36,806 nt of DNA from JAQYVL01 sp964578935 (GTDB lineage: Bacteria > Desulfobacterota > Desulfobacteria > Desulfobacterales > SURF-7), in the NCBI GenBank assembly GCA_964578935.1, contig CAZOEW010000008.1, positions 1 through 36,806 of the forward strand, in the 5' to 3' direction. The notes under the pieces are model-generated. The model ran no database searches. It was not told the origin of the DNA and saw nothing but the letters and a program-made list of their open reading frames with translations. Position numbers and translations under genes: made by a program. Of the stretch, positions 17,314 to 25,376 are shown piece by piece (the stretch's first letter is position 1; the number at the start of each line of letters is the position of its first letter).

Positions 17314-17811
17314 TTTTTCAATAAACGTTGCCTGAACCGGTTTTTCCATGCATAATTCGATGTATTTTTCCAGCCATCCGATAATGATATAATAAAACAG
17401 TTCAAAATCCGGATCGAAATCTTCGACCAGAAGGATCATCTCATTATCCTTTATCCGTTCTTGTTTCAATTGACCGAAATTGAACATACTTTTCAGGACA
17501 AGCCCGAAACGATCCATGATAGACTTGGGATCTGCTTTGATGATTGAACTTTTATATACCGATTTCATGATCGAATCGGAATACGCTCTTCCCCACTCCC
17601 GGCAGATGTTCGTGTCACCCTTCACTTCGACCTGCGCGATGGCATTAAAGCAATTCTTGTAGATGTCAAAGTCATACCAGGAAGACGATAAAATCAATTT
17701 GGATATGGCATCTTTGGATTTCTGCGTCAAAAGGCTGTCATAAACTCCGCTTTTATTCGCCTTAATCCCTTTTACCCATGGCAGCAATATCGATCCTTTC
17801 ACTTGCTTCAT
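17263..17811 (-). CDS. Hypothetical protein resembling the DUF2378 family
   Basis: A 182-residue soluble protein, counted from the ATG that has GGAGG 8 nt upstream (six codons inside the longest frame). I do not recognise a function. The layout resembles DUF2378, a family known mainly from myxobacteria and relatives: an opening VKGSILL, a SSWYDFDIYKN segment near residue 48, a GRAYSDSIMKSVYKS helix in the middle and a closing G-WLEKY helix followed by a beta pair ending in RIKVTWP. There is no signal peptide, membrane segment or clear catalytic motif. Its 3' end overlaps the 3' end of the esterase gene on the other strand by 51 bp. The family match is tentative and based on overall pattern only. 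Confidence 0.6.
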   Translation of the reverse strand: MKQVKGSILLPWVKGIKANKSGVYDSLLTQKSKDAISKLILSSSWYDFDIYKNCFNAIAQVEVKGDTNICREWGRAYSDSIMKSVYKSSIIKADPKSIMDRFGLVLKSMFNFGQLKQERIKDNEMILLVEDFDPDFELFYYIIIGWLEKYIELCMEKPVQATFIEKSWEGNPVTRIKVTWPA

Positions 17812-18027
17812 TCCACAATCCTCCATCATATGAAACTGATTTTTACCGGCCGCATTTTGATTTCAGATCAGGACTGCCGGAAGGCCAGTCCGGGTTGCGG
17901 ACGATGAACATGCGATCCTGTCTGCTGAATGTAGCACAGTTACGAAAATTCGGCAAAAAAATCATCGTGTCATATTGTAATTGTCTTGATTTAAAACGAA
18001 TTCATAGATGCGTTGTTAACGTGCTAT

Positions 18028-18423
18028 TCACGAGGGCTGGAAGACAGTACAGATTGAGTTCCAGTGGCACCGGTTCCGGCAGAAGTCCAGGGGTGCTTTT
18101 TTTCCGATCAGCCTTCCCCACTCTTCTGAAGTCCTGATCTCTCCGTAAGACGCGCCGATCCCCTTGATAATGATTCCATCCCATTTTCTGACCGCATCTT
18201 CATCTCCGAATGCGTTCTCACAACGGCCATCCCGAAAATCCGGACAAACCCTGCAGAGTTCATCAACCCCTTCGATCATTTCCACCAGGGTATCATCATT
18301 GGATTCCATGACATCAATAATTTTCTGCTGGACCTGCTCGAACTCGGCTCCGCGATCCGGAAGCTCGACCTTCAGGAACCGCTCACAAAAAAGATGATGC
18401 GGCCGCAACTTCATTTTTTCCAT
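18028..18423 (-). CDS. DUF1284 family cysteine-rich protein
   Basis: A 131-residue protein with the DUF1284 opening motif LRPHHLFC directly after the start. The start was set at the ATG preceded by GGAGGGGG, nine codons inside the longest frame. Further cysteines occur in CRVCPDFRDGRC in the middle and in CRNRCHWNSIC near the end. This spacing suggests binding of iron-sulfur clusters or another metal. The function of DUF1284 is unknown as far as I know; members are common in anaerobes. It stands alone on the minus strand, with about 200 bp on either side, so it is probably a single transcription unit. The family call is good; the role is unknown. Confidence 0.85.
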   Translation of the reverse strand: MEKMKLRPHHLFCERFLKVELPDRGAEFEQVQQKIIDVMESNDDTLVEMIEGVDELCRVCPDFRDGRCENAFGDEDAVRKWDGIIIKGIGASYGEIRTSEEWGRLIGKKAPLDFCRNRCHWNSICTVFQPS

Positions 18424-18615
18424 GCCCCCTCCGTTGACAGCGTGTTCCATATCTCCTGCTGATCCATTCGTTTTCGGCTGAAAGCGTATCGGCGAAAAAC
18501 ACCTTCATCGAATTTTAACGGAATACTGTCTGATTTGCGTTTATAACGGATATGAACGTATCATGTTCGCTGCGGGATATCAAATGGAGGAAAACCGATC
18601 CTTGTATTCAACGCT

Positions 18616-19419
18616 TCAGGGCTTCTCTTCCATCGCCTTTGCCGCCAGTTTATCCACAACAGAAGGCGCGATGAGCTTCATCCAGCGACCCAGTTTCCCC
18701 CGTAACGATGGTATTAAAATCCGGTCTCGTTTTTCCATAGCACCAAGTATCAGGGAGGCGCATTTTTCGGCTGTCATGATTCTGGATTCCTGAAGCGGGC
18801 TTTTTCCAAGGGGTTCGCCTGAACCGGTAAGCGCCCTTTTGTGTATTTCTGAAAGAACAAAATCAGGCGCGACCATGGTGACCGCAACTCCGGTATCTTT
18901 CAATTCAATTCTCAATGAATCAAAAAATCCAAACAACGCGTGCTTCGTCGCGGAATAGGCTGTTCGGGTAGGGACTCCGGTAAGACCTGCCACGCTGGAT
19001 ATCCCGACAATCAGCCCTCTGGTCTTCTTCAGGTAGGGAAGCGCATAGTAGGTGCAATAGACACAGCCGAGGTAATTCAACCGCATCAGCTGTTCAAAAA
19101 TGGAGGTGTCCTGTATCTCTTCAAAAAGCGTCCACATGCTTCTTCCCGCGTTGTTAACCAGAAAATCGATCTGTCCGAATTCACCGGCTGCTTTCTCAAT
19201 CAGATTTTTGCAGGCACTTTCATCGGTAACATCGGTTGGAACGGTAAGCGCCATGCTTCCTGCGGCTTCAATCTCCTTCTCCAGTTCATTCAATCGCTCT
19301 TTGTTTCGGGCCGCGATAACAATTTTTGTTTTCCGTTCTGCAAGCAGGAGGCATAATGCTCGTCCAATACCTTCCGATGCCCCGGTTACGATGACTACTT
19401 TATCCGTGAAGTTTGACAT
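18616..19419 (-). CDS. Short-chain dehydrogenase/reductase, NADPH-type
   Basis: A 267-residue classical SDR. The cofactor motif TGASEGIG spans residues 12-19. The sequence AARNK at the end of the second strand puts Arg38 where NADP(H)-dependent enzymes bind the extra phosphate. NNAG (89-92), Ser142, Tyr155 and Lys159 (YSATK) complete the active site. The pattern is like that of DHRS7/acyl-ketone reductase SDRs, which act on lipids and steroids. The C-terminal 50 residues include a basic/hydrophobic region (RGKLGRWMKLIAPSVVDKL) that could touch a membrane. A GGGG-type ribosome site precedes the ATG. It is separated from both neighbours by gaps of about 190 bp and is not obviously part of an operon. 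The substrate is unknown. Confidence 0.9.
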   Translation of the reverse strand: MSNFTDKVVIVTGASEGIGRALCLLLAERKTKIVIAARNKERLNELEKEIEAAGSMALTVPTDVTDESACKNLIEKAAGEFGQIDFLVNNAGRSMWTLFEEIQDTSIFEQLMRLNYLGCVYCTYYALPYLKKTRGLIVGISSVAGLTGVPTRTAYSATKHALFGFFDSLRIELKDTGVAVTMVAPDFVLSEIHKRALTGSGEPLGKSPLQESRIMTAEKCASLILGAMEKRDRILIPSLRGKLGRWMKLIAPSVVDKLAAKAMEEKP

Positions 19420-19571
19420 GGCAAGCCCCTTTCATCTGGATTGTGTCAACAGGTTACCCGAAGGCCTTACCGCAAACAGATCGTCATTCCTGGACTATTG
19501 ATGAAGGCTAAATGACTCAGTTGGGTGATTCCCCTCCTGTTTTTCCGGCTTTCACCACCCAGCTTGAAACC

Positions 19572-19626
19572 CCCTTTAACGGGCGTCCCCAATGTTCAAA
19601 ATTTTCCAGGTTTACAGATCGGTCTC
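19572..19626. repeat. 55-bp direct repeat, left copy, abutting the N gap
   Basis: These 55 bases are identical to 19727-19781 and end exactly at the first N. A repeat that is exactly 55 bp and ends precisely at both gap edges is what a de Bruijn assembler with k=55 leaves at the ends of two contigs sharing a graph overlap. It is therefore most likely one real sequence written twice. Confidence 0.9.
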
Positions 19627-19726
19627 NNNNNNNNNNNNNNNNNNNNNNNNNNNNNNNNNNNNNNNNNNNNNNNNNNNNNNNNNNNNNNNNNNNNNNNNNN
19701 NNNNNNNNNNNNNNNNNNNNNNNNNN
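19627..19726. other. Assembly gap of 100 N
   Basis: Exactly 100 undetermined bases, a conventional scaffold-gap size. The flanks share an exact 55-bp direct repeat, so the true distance may be zero or negative. It interrupts the 3' end of the SET-domain gene. Confidence 0.99.
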
Positions 19727-19781
19727 CCCTTTAACGGGCGTCCCCAATGTTCAAAATTTTCCAGGTTTACAGATCGGTCTC
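19727..19781. repeat. 55-bp direct repeat, right copy, abutting the N gap
   Basis: Second copy of the 55-bp sequence at 19572-19626, starting at the first base after the gap. On the minus strand it encodes the residues VNLENFEHWGRPLK in the frame of the SET-domain gene. Collapsing the two copies keeps this frame open to a stop at 19517. Confidence 0.9.
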
Positions 19782-20412
19782 TCTCACATCCTGCCGAGCG
19801 TCTTTTGGTGTGCTTGTTTTTTTGATGGGGATTGTACTTCAAATTAAATACCGACCGATATTCACTCTTACCGGAAAGATAATTCATCAATTCGATTCTT
19901 GTTTCGATATCCATGACTTCCCATAATGGCTGTGGAACCCCGGACACATATCCGAGCGCGTCTATAATGATCGAATCCCATATCTCATGATAGATATCGA
20001 TATCCGTCGGCAGAAGCGTCTTCCTGCACTTGATACATCCGCAATTCAATTCAATGGGTGAAGCGATGTTAAACAATCCATATTCATCGGTAATTTCTTC
20101 ATCCTTGGCAATATCCCGAACCGCCAGCTCAAAACCGTATCCGGAACTCATGGAATTGCATTCACACTTATGGTTGACGTATTTTGCATTATCCCAGCTT
20201 ACAATCCGGACACCCCTTTCATCGATATAGGAATACTTCTCGACTTCCTGTTTAAAAGGCTTGTTCAGCTTATTGAATTTATATCTTGAGATTTCAATCT
20301 CAAGCTCATCTTTCACATAAACAATCGTTCCTTTCGGGATTGGAGCGGTAGCATAGACGCCGTATCCAATTGCTTGACTTACAAAACGAAGCTCAGTATC
20401 CGGATGTATCAT
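19727..20412 (-). CDS. SET-domain protein (putative methyltransferase), 3' end broken by an assembly gap
   Basis: The readable part codes for about 228 residues. SET-domain hallmarks are present: the early GYGVYAT turn (16-22), the pseudoknot motif NHKCECNS (80-87), where eukaryotic enzymes have NHSCxPN, EEITDEYG (105-112) matching the ELTxDY motif, and a post-SET-like CGCIKC (124-129). SET proteins transfer methyl groups from S-adenosylmethionine to lysines; bacterial targets are mostly unknown. The start has GAGG 9 nt upstream. Residues after about 205 enter the 55-bp repeated sequence next to the N gap. If the two repeat copies are one, the protein ends at 19517 with about 246 residues, and its tail after the SET fold is encoded by repeat-like DNA. 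The final length is therefore uncertain. Confidence 0.75.
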
Positions 20413-20887
20413 GTTGCATTACCTCTATCTTTTTTAAATTTCTCCGCGAAAGGCTCAATGAGTTTTGAGACTCACTGAAACCGGGGTTGGGCTGACGATA
20501 CGTTATCTCCTCTCCGTTATACCACACCGGCGATGCACCTCGAACCGATTCCAAAAGAACGGACGTATCCGCGCCTTCGATACTCCAGTTCAGGACAGGA
20601 TTTCTTCCCGGACAAATTGAGCCCTGGATGGATTTTGGGCAGGAAACCCTGTAGCCGATTTCGTCGCGATCGAAAAACTCGATCTCGATGAAAGAGACAT
20701 GAAAAACATCAAAATCAGATTCAGTGGACGATTTTCTTCCAGAAAGGCTTTCAAATACACTTCCAATACCGGCGTCTTCGCCGATGTTTGGCATCCGGCA
20801 AAGTTCTCTCTGCTGTTGAAATGGATGAGAACTTCTGTTCATCAACATCTTTTCGAACCAGTTTGGTTTCACACAAAAAGACTTCAA
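20393..20887 (-). CDS. Weak hypothetical ORF upstream of the SET-domain gene
   Basis: An open frame of 164 codons whose end overlaps the SET-gene start by 20 bp. The second half (from about residue 70) has a beta-rich look, with FFDRDEIGYRVSCP and NPVLNWSIEGADTSVLLE, loosely like an Ig-type module. The first half is not distinctive, and no signal peptide or convincing ribosome site is seen. I do not recognise it. It could be a real small gene, a decayed fragment, or a chance frame. The overlap with the SET gene is compatible with translational coupling, which is the main argument in its favour. Confidence 0.3.
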   Translation of the reverse strand: MKSFCVKPNWFEKMLMNRSSHPFQQQRELCRMPNIGEDAGIGSVFESLSGRKSSTESDFDVFHVSFIEIEFFDRDEIGYRVSCPKSIQGSICPGRNPVLNWSIEGADTSVLLESVRGASPVWYNGEEITYRQPNPGFSESQNSLSLSRRNLKKIEVMQHDTSGY

Positions 20888-21400
20888 CCGATCTTGTATT
20901 CAAAAATAAAAGATAAAAAGGAATCAAACTCAGCAGTGTCCATCCGGAAATGAGATATGTTTTGCAAGCCGCAGATCCCGCTTTCGGAGGAAGCAAAAAT
21001 TTTAACCACAGCGCGATACGCGGTATTTTGAAGATTAAAATTTAAGCCTGACGCAGAAATCGAGCAAAACAACCATTTATGGACGGGCACTATTTAACGG
21101 TTTCGCATTATATGGGATTCAGATTAAAATCAAGAAATTTTTCGACTTCACGATATTTTCCAAGAAGCGCCAAAAAGGCCCTGCCCCGAAACCGGGATGC
21201 CGGGAAAGAAAAAGGCTTTTTTTTCAGCAACTAATCAGGCTTTTCCGACCATATCCGGTTTATCTTTTTTTGAATCGGACCAAGGTACACAAACATTGAA
21301 ATAGCACCCATGAAAGACAAGGCGGGAATAAGATTGCATGGTAACATCGCAAGTCAGAAGCGCCGGCAACCGTTCCCGGAATGAAGGTGACAGCCCGGAA
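20888..21400. other. Intergenic stretch without recognisable genes
   Basis: This stretch lies downstream of the MarC gene and upstream of the weak 164-codon frame. It is A/T-rich in its first half and includes a short dyad CCGGGATGCCGG near 21199-21212 followed by an A/T run, but no clear terminator, RNA gene or promoter. I see nothing firm in it. Confidence 0.4.
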
Positions 21401-21991
21401 TCATTTCGGCGTAACGTGTAAAATTTCGAAGATCCCCTTCCGTATCAACATAACGGCAATTGAAGCCAGAAAAAGGCTTGCGACCTTAGACAGGGTTTTA
21501 CTTCCGGCATTACCCAGAAAGCGCTCGATGGCTTTTGCAAATGAAAAAACAACTCCGGCGATGCCGATATTCACGAGCAAAGCGGCGGAAGCGGGAGCGA
21601 TTCCATGCTCGTTTGCAAGAAGAACCGCTGTGGTCAATACTGCCGGGCCGCTGATTAACGGGACACCTATGGGTACGGCCCCTATTGTTTCAGGGTCTAC
21701 TGCCCGTTGCCGTTTCTCCCCGGTAATAAGGTCTGAAAGGGATATCACGAGCAGCAGGATACCGCCGGCCAGCATGAAATCAGAAACACCCACGCCGACA
21801 AGAGCCAGCACAAAAGGCCCTCCAAGCAGAAACATGATTGCAACGGCAGATGCGGTTATCAGAGATTGAAAGATAATGCGTCTGCGCTGATGGGAATCGA
21901 GCCCCTCGGTCAATCCAATAAAAATGGGCAACACACCGATGGCGTCTACCGCCACAAAAAAGGGGACAAAGCAAAGCAGAAAATTTTTCAT
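21401..21991 (-). CDS. MarC family integral membrane protein
   Basis: A 196-residue membrane protein of the MarC family (UPF0056). The start was chosen at the ATG with GGGGAG 7 nt upstream, 37 codons inside the longest frame; the extra N-terminal residues are polar and overlap the preceding gene. Six hydrophobic segments are visible. Typical signatures are the FFVAVDAIGVLPIF first helix with its Asp and Pro, the RRRII loop, and the PIGVPLISGPAVLTTAVLL helix in the middle, which is the family's best conserved part. MarC proteins are of unknown function despite an old, withdrawn link to multiple antibiotic resistance; some are thought to be transporters. It starts 32 bp after the M24 peptidase stop, so the two form an operon. 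Confidence 0.9.
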   Translation of the reverse strand: MKNFLLCFVPFFVAVDAIGVLPIFIGLTEGLDSHQRRRIIFQSLITASAVAIMFLLGGPFVLALVGVGVSDFMLAGGILLLVISLSDLITGEKRQRAVDPETIGAVPIGVPLISGPAVLTTAVLLANEHGIAPASAALLVNIGIAGVVFSFAKAIERFLGNAGSKTLSKVASLFLASIAVMLIRKGIFEILHVTPK

Positions 21992-22023
21992 ATTCAGACT
22001 CCCCTGTCTTCGATATGGACGAA

Positions 22024-23193
22024 TTATAGATCGATCACGGTCGCAGCAAGGGGCGTTGATGAAAGCATCTCTCCACCGGATGCCGTAACGCGTATGGGGC
22101 ACTCCAGGCGCATACCGCCCACGCCCGGAACCGTTATGGACAGAAAACCAACCTCCACAACATTTTCTTCGAAGACAATGTTGATATAATCCTCACTGTT
22201 TCCGATGGGCGGGTACCACTCATGACCCAGAACTCCAAGGCCGTGACCGAAAAACGGCACGGTAAACTGGATGTATCCATCTTTGGTGAGCTGGTCATTT
22301 ACCGCATGCCACACCTGGCCAACGGTGTTTCCGGCCTTCATGGAGTCGACCAGTTTCATTGCCGCCTTCAGAAAGGCGTCAGCCAGCTTCTGCTGCTCGG
22401 ATTTGGGTTGTCCCAGAATGAAATTGTGAGACAGGTCGGACATGAAGGTCCGGTACATCGGATGAAAGTCGACAATCACGTTATCACCGGCCTGCAGGAT
22501 CTTGTCCGTGGGCTGTGTGGTACCGCACATGTTGTAAGCTGTTCGGTATCCCGAGGCCGCCTCGGTGGAACCCGTCACCGCCCAGTGATATTCACTGCCC
22601 AGCCGTCTCAGCTCCATTTCACCGATACCCGCTACCTCGGCCTCGGTCATTCCGATGCATAAAGCCTCATGCACCGCATCGATGGCGCTGTCAGCCATGG
22701 CCGTGGCCTGCCGCATGAGCATAATCTCTTCGGGGTCCTTGATATATCCGGCCCGATCGACCACGGAAAGAGAGTTGACAAATGTCGCCTCCGAAAGGTT
22801 TTCCCGGAGCAGTTCATATTCGGTGGATGTCAGATACCCTGTATTTCCTCTGGGGGAATGCCCAAGTTCCACGCCGATTGTGGCCTTATCCAAACCGTTC
22901 GCCTTTATCTGGCTCACAACGATGTCCAGCATGTCCATTCCGGGAATAGGCGCATAGGCCACAACATTGTCCAGCCAGGATTCGGCTTTTACACGCTCCT
23001 GATCTATCAGAAAATTGACCAGCCCGGTGTATCCGTCCCGGGATACAACCACCGCGCCCCGCCACGGCACAAAAGCCCCGGAGACAAAAGTGACGCTGGC
23101 CATGCGTGTGCCGATAAACACATCGATGCCCTGCCTTTCCATTTCCTGCCGCATGCGTTCAATCCGCTTTGAAAAATTAACCGTGATGTTCAT
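22024..23193 (-). CDS. M24 family metallopeptidase (Xaa-Pro aminopeptidase/prolidase/creatinase-like)
   Basis: A 389-residue protein with a creatinase-like N-terminal domain (1-150) and a pita-bread M24 catalytic domain. All five metal ligands can be placed: Asp242 (VDFHP), Asp253 (SDLSH), His317 (FGHGLG), Glu347 (VEVGF) and Glu364 (LECPI). The enzyme should be a dinuclear metal hydrolase acting on X-Pro peptides, or alternatively on a creatine- or DMSP-like substrate, since this family has non-peptidase branches. No signal peptide is visible. It is the first gene of a pair with the MarC membrane protein 32 bp downstream, so substrate uptake or product export could be linked. The family is certain; the substrate is not. 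Confidence 0.9.
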   Translation of the reverse strand: MNITVNFSKRIERMRQEMERQGIDVFIGTRMASVTFVSGAFVPWRGAVVVSRDGYTGLVNFLIDQERVKAESWLDNVVAYAPIPGMDMLDIVVSQIKANGLDKATIGVELGHSPRGNTGYLTSTEYELLRENLSEATFVNSLSVVDRAGYIKDPEEIMLMRQATAMADSAIDAVHEALCIGMTEAEVAGIGEMELRRLGSEYHWAVTGSTEAASGYRTAYNMCGTTQPTDKILQAGDNVIVDFHPMYRTFMSDLSHNFILGQPKSEQQKLADAFLKAAMKLVDSMKAGNTVGQVWHAVNDQLTKDGYIQFTVPFFGHGLGVLGHEWYPPIGNSEDYINIVFEENVVEVGFLSITVPGVGGMRLECPIRVTASGGEMLSSTPLAATVIDL

Positions 23194-23386
23194 GGGATGA
23201 TTTCCTTATTGATTGTTCCAGAAAGGAGAGTTCGGTCTTTGAACTTTCACAACTCAACATGATGCCGGTCAGGAAAAGAATGGATATTGCCGCGTTTATG
23301 CATGATTTCATCTTTGATCCTTTCATCCGCTCTTCTCTCTCCCCTGTCACGCACTAAAAAACGACCCCGAAGCTCATCAAGACGTA

Positions 23387-24859
23387 TCATCGGTAAGCCG
23401 AATCGGGATCATTCATCTGTCTGGCAAGCGCGGATAAAAAAGGGCCTGGAGGATTGTCAACCCGCTCACCCGGGGGAATCGCGGCAATTTCACTGATGGT
23501 CTCTCTAATTTCTTTAGTCCCCTGTTCCAGTATGTTTTTTACAGCGACATGATCCTCTTCCATACGCCACAGAGAAAATTTGCCCTCTGTTTTTTCCAGA
23601 TATTTTATTGCCAGATCCCGGACAGCAGCCCAACTGTCCCGGAGACTCTGATTGTCCAGAGAAATCAGGTTATCGATCTTCTTTACCTGTTTTCTGTGAA
23701 ACCGTTTCACCAGCATCCGGCTGAAAACGGTTAACCATAAAAAAAGGAAAAAAATGGAAATGCCGCCGCCGATACCCAGCATCACGGGAGGAGGGAACCA
23801 TCCCATCAATCCGAAATTGAGCAAAAGAGACATTACGGCCGCACCGCCGCCGATGCTTGGAAGCAGTCCCATAAAAAATTGTTTTATAAAAAAACTTCGA
23901 CGCTTCTTTCCATAGCTCACAAGCGCCTCAATATAATTAGACAGCCGTTCTGAATGGAGTTCAACAAAACTTGCCAGATTATCGAGCCGGTGCCGTGGAG
24001 CCTCCAGTACAGCCTTTTTCAAATCTTCTCTCTGGTTCTTGAGATATTTCAGGTAGCCGGCTTCCGGATTTTGCTGATCCACGGAATTGACTGCTGCGTG
24101 GGGTGAATAGGTGAGTCGAATCATGGGAATATCTTTGCGGCCGGTAATCTGAGAAAGATTCCAGCAAAGCGTTCCATAAACCCGAAGAAGATCCGTTAGG
24201 GATGAACATTCATCGATACGGTTCAGTACAAAAATTACCCGATCTTCAAATGTGTGAGCCGGCAGGGTATCTCGCAGGCTGATGTGCGTCTCCCGAATGG
24301 TTCCGGCCTTGTGGGCATCAAACAGCACAAGGATAAGGTCGGCGATCTGAGCCAGATCACCGATTACTTCCTGAAAGTTGTATCCCCTGTCCTGTTCGGC
24401 GATACTGTCCAGCATGCCGGGTGTATCGATGATAGCAAAATTTTTCAGTATGGGTGAATTGACCTTCTTCAGCCGGAAATGAGAAGCAAACCGCTGCCCG
24501 TGTCTTTTTAAATTCTGAAAAGGGTATTTCGAATCATTCAGCAGGTATTTGCCGTCCCGTTCTTCTGTAACATGAATACGATTGACAGAAGCGTCAGCGT
24601 CGCCATGCGTCAGAATGGTAAACGAATCATCTGTTGGCGCCTGGCCGGTCGCCTGAATATCCGCACCTAAAAATTCGTTGATCAGTGCTGACTTCCCGGA
24701 TGAATAATTGCCCACAACCAGCACAAGAGGTCGCCACCTGATGGTCGTTTCCAGCGGCGTCTCACTGTAATTATATCGTTTTGCAATCGGTGAAAGATGT
24801 TTCTCAACCATATCCAGCAGCTCTGATCTCAGCTCTTTTATAAAATCCTCTCTATACAT
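23387..24859 (-). CDS. Dynamin-like GTPase with C-terminal membrane segments
   Basis: A 490-residue protein, counted from the ATG that follows an AAGG site, 40 codons inside the longest frame. The GTPase motifs are all present: P-loop GNYSSGKS (50-57), switch threonine in APTDDS (about 76), DTPG (145-148) and NRID (213-216). This set, with the QAPTDD segment, resembles EHD/dynamin-type GTPases and not translation GTPases. Two adjacent hydrophobic segments (about 328-350 and 358-380), joined by a Pro/Gly-rich loop, would form a hairpin in the inner membrane, followed by a basic and helical C-terminal region. Bacterial relatives fuse or shape membranes or act in stress and phage defence. It appears to stand alone, with no partner dynamin gene nearby, though such proteins often occur in pairs. 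The role is unknown. Confidence 0.85.
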   Translation of the reverse strand: MYREDFIKELRSELLDMVEKHLSPIAKRYNYSETPLETTIRWRPLVLVVGNYSSGKSALINEFLGADIQATGQAPTDDSFTILTHGDADASVNRIHVTEERDGKYLLNDSKYPFQNLKRHGQRFASHFRLKKVNSPILKNFAIIDTPGMLDSIAEQDRGYNFQEVIGDLAQIADLILVLFDAHKAGTIRETHISLRDTLPAHTFEDRVIFVLNRIDECSSLTDLLRVYGTLCWNLSQITGRKDIPMIRLTYSPHAAVNSVDQQNPEAGYLKYLKNQREDLKKAVLEAPRHRLDNLASFVELHSERLSNYIEALVSYGKKRRSFFIKQFFMGLLPSIGGGAAVMSLLLNFGLMGWFPPPVMLGIGGGISIFFLFLWLTVFSRMLVKRFHRKQVKKIDNLISLDNQSLRDSWAAVRDLAIKYLEKTEGKFSLWRMEEDHVAVKNILEQGTKEIRETISEIAAIPPGERVDNPPGPFLSALARQMNDPDSAYR

Positions 24860-25376
24860 TTTTGATACCTTGCTCGGATAGTAGCATTCAGTGCAATTAA
24901 CGGTTCTCAACTTTTGTACGACCGAAAATATCATAACCAATTTGACTGATTTCGAGATGTGCCGCAGGATCGGATTCAATGCAGCCGTTTTGAAATATAC
25001 TGGTAGCAGAAGATTTGAAAATCGTCAATAATTTGTAACAGTTTTAAAATTTGCAGCCGCGGAAAAAAATCAGAATCCCGATAGACAAAAAAATCCGGGC
25101 AAACCACCCGCAAAGCTCAGCCTGCGGCGGAACTGACGCGAAGATTCAACTCACGGGCAACTGCCTGAATTGAAAACAGCATGAAGCCCCGAAGTCCCTG
25201 GTTTCAGTTTGTAACCCCACGCGAACGTGGGGTTTGAAACCAAACAATCCAAGATGGAGATTTTATTTTCTGATTATTTTGATCTATGGGAGTAGTTTTT
25301 TAGTGACAACCGTAGGCCATAGAGATGTTAAACAAAATTTCACAGGATCACAGTCATATCTGCTGAATGTTGATGG
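24860..25376. other. Intergenic stretch with an isolated nested hairpin
   Basis: No gene is supported in this 517-bp gap between the GTPase gene and the RRM-protein gene. It holds the strong nested hairpin at 25201-25240, listed separately. The first 150 bp should contain the GTPase promoter, but I cannot place one with confidence. Confidence 0.5.
25201..25240. repeat. Perfect nested inverted repeat (hairpin); single copy
   Basis: AACCCCACG (25213-25221), a CGAA tetraloop and CGTGGGGTT (25226-25234) form a 9-bp GC-rich stem. Immediately outside, GTTTCA (25201-25206) pairs exactly with TGAAAC (25235-25240), leaving a 6-nt bulge on one side. No T-run follows on either strand, so it is not a standard terminator. 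The composition and the GTTTCA/TGAAAC ends recall CRISPR repeats, but there is only one copy here. Confidence 0.7.

Noticed and set aside
19572..19781. Insertion sequence or target-site duplication around the N gap
   Set aside because: The direct repeats are exactly 55 bp and end at the N edges, which fits an assembly overlap better than a target duplication, normally 2-14 bp.
25201..25240. CRISPR array
   Set aside because: Only one repeat-like hairpin is present; no second copy, spacer series or cas gene occurs in the window.
25201..25240. Intrinsic terminator of the RRM-protein gene
   Set aside because: The stem is strong, but no T-run follows on the minus strand and it lies more than 130 bp after the stop codon.
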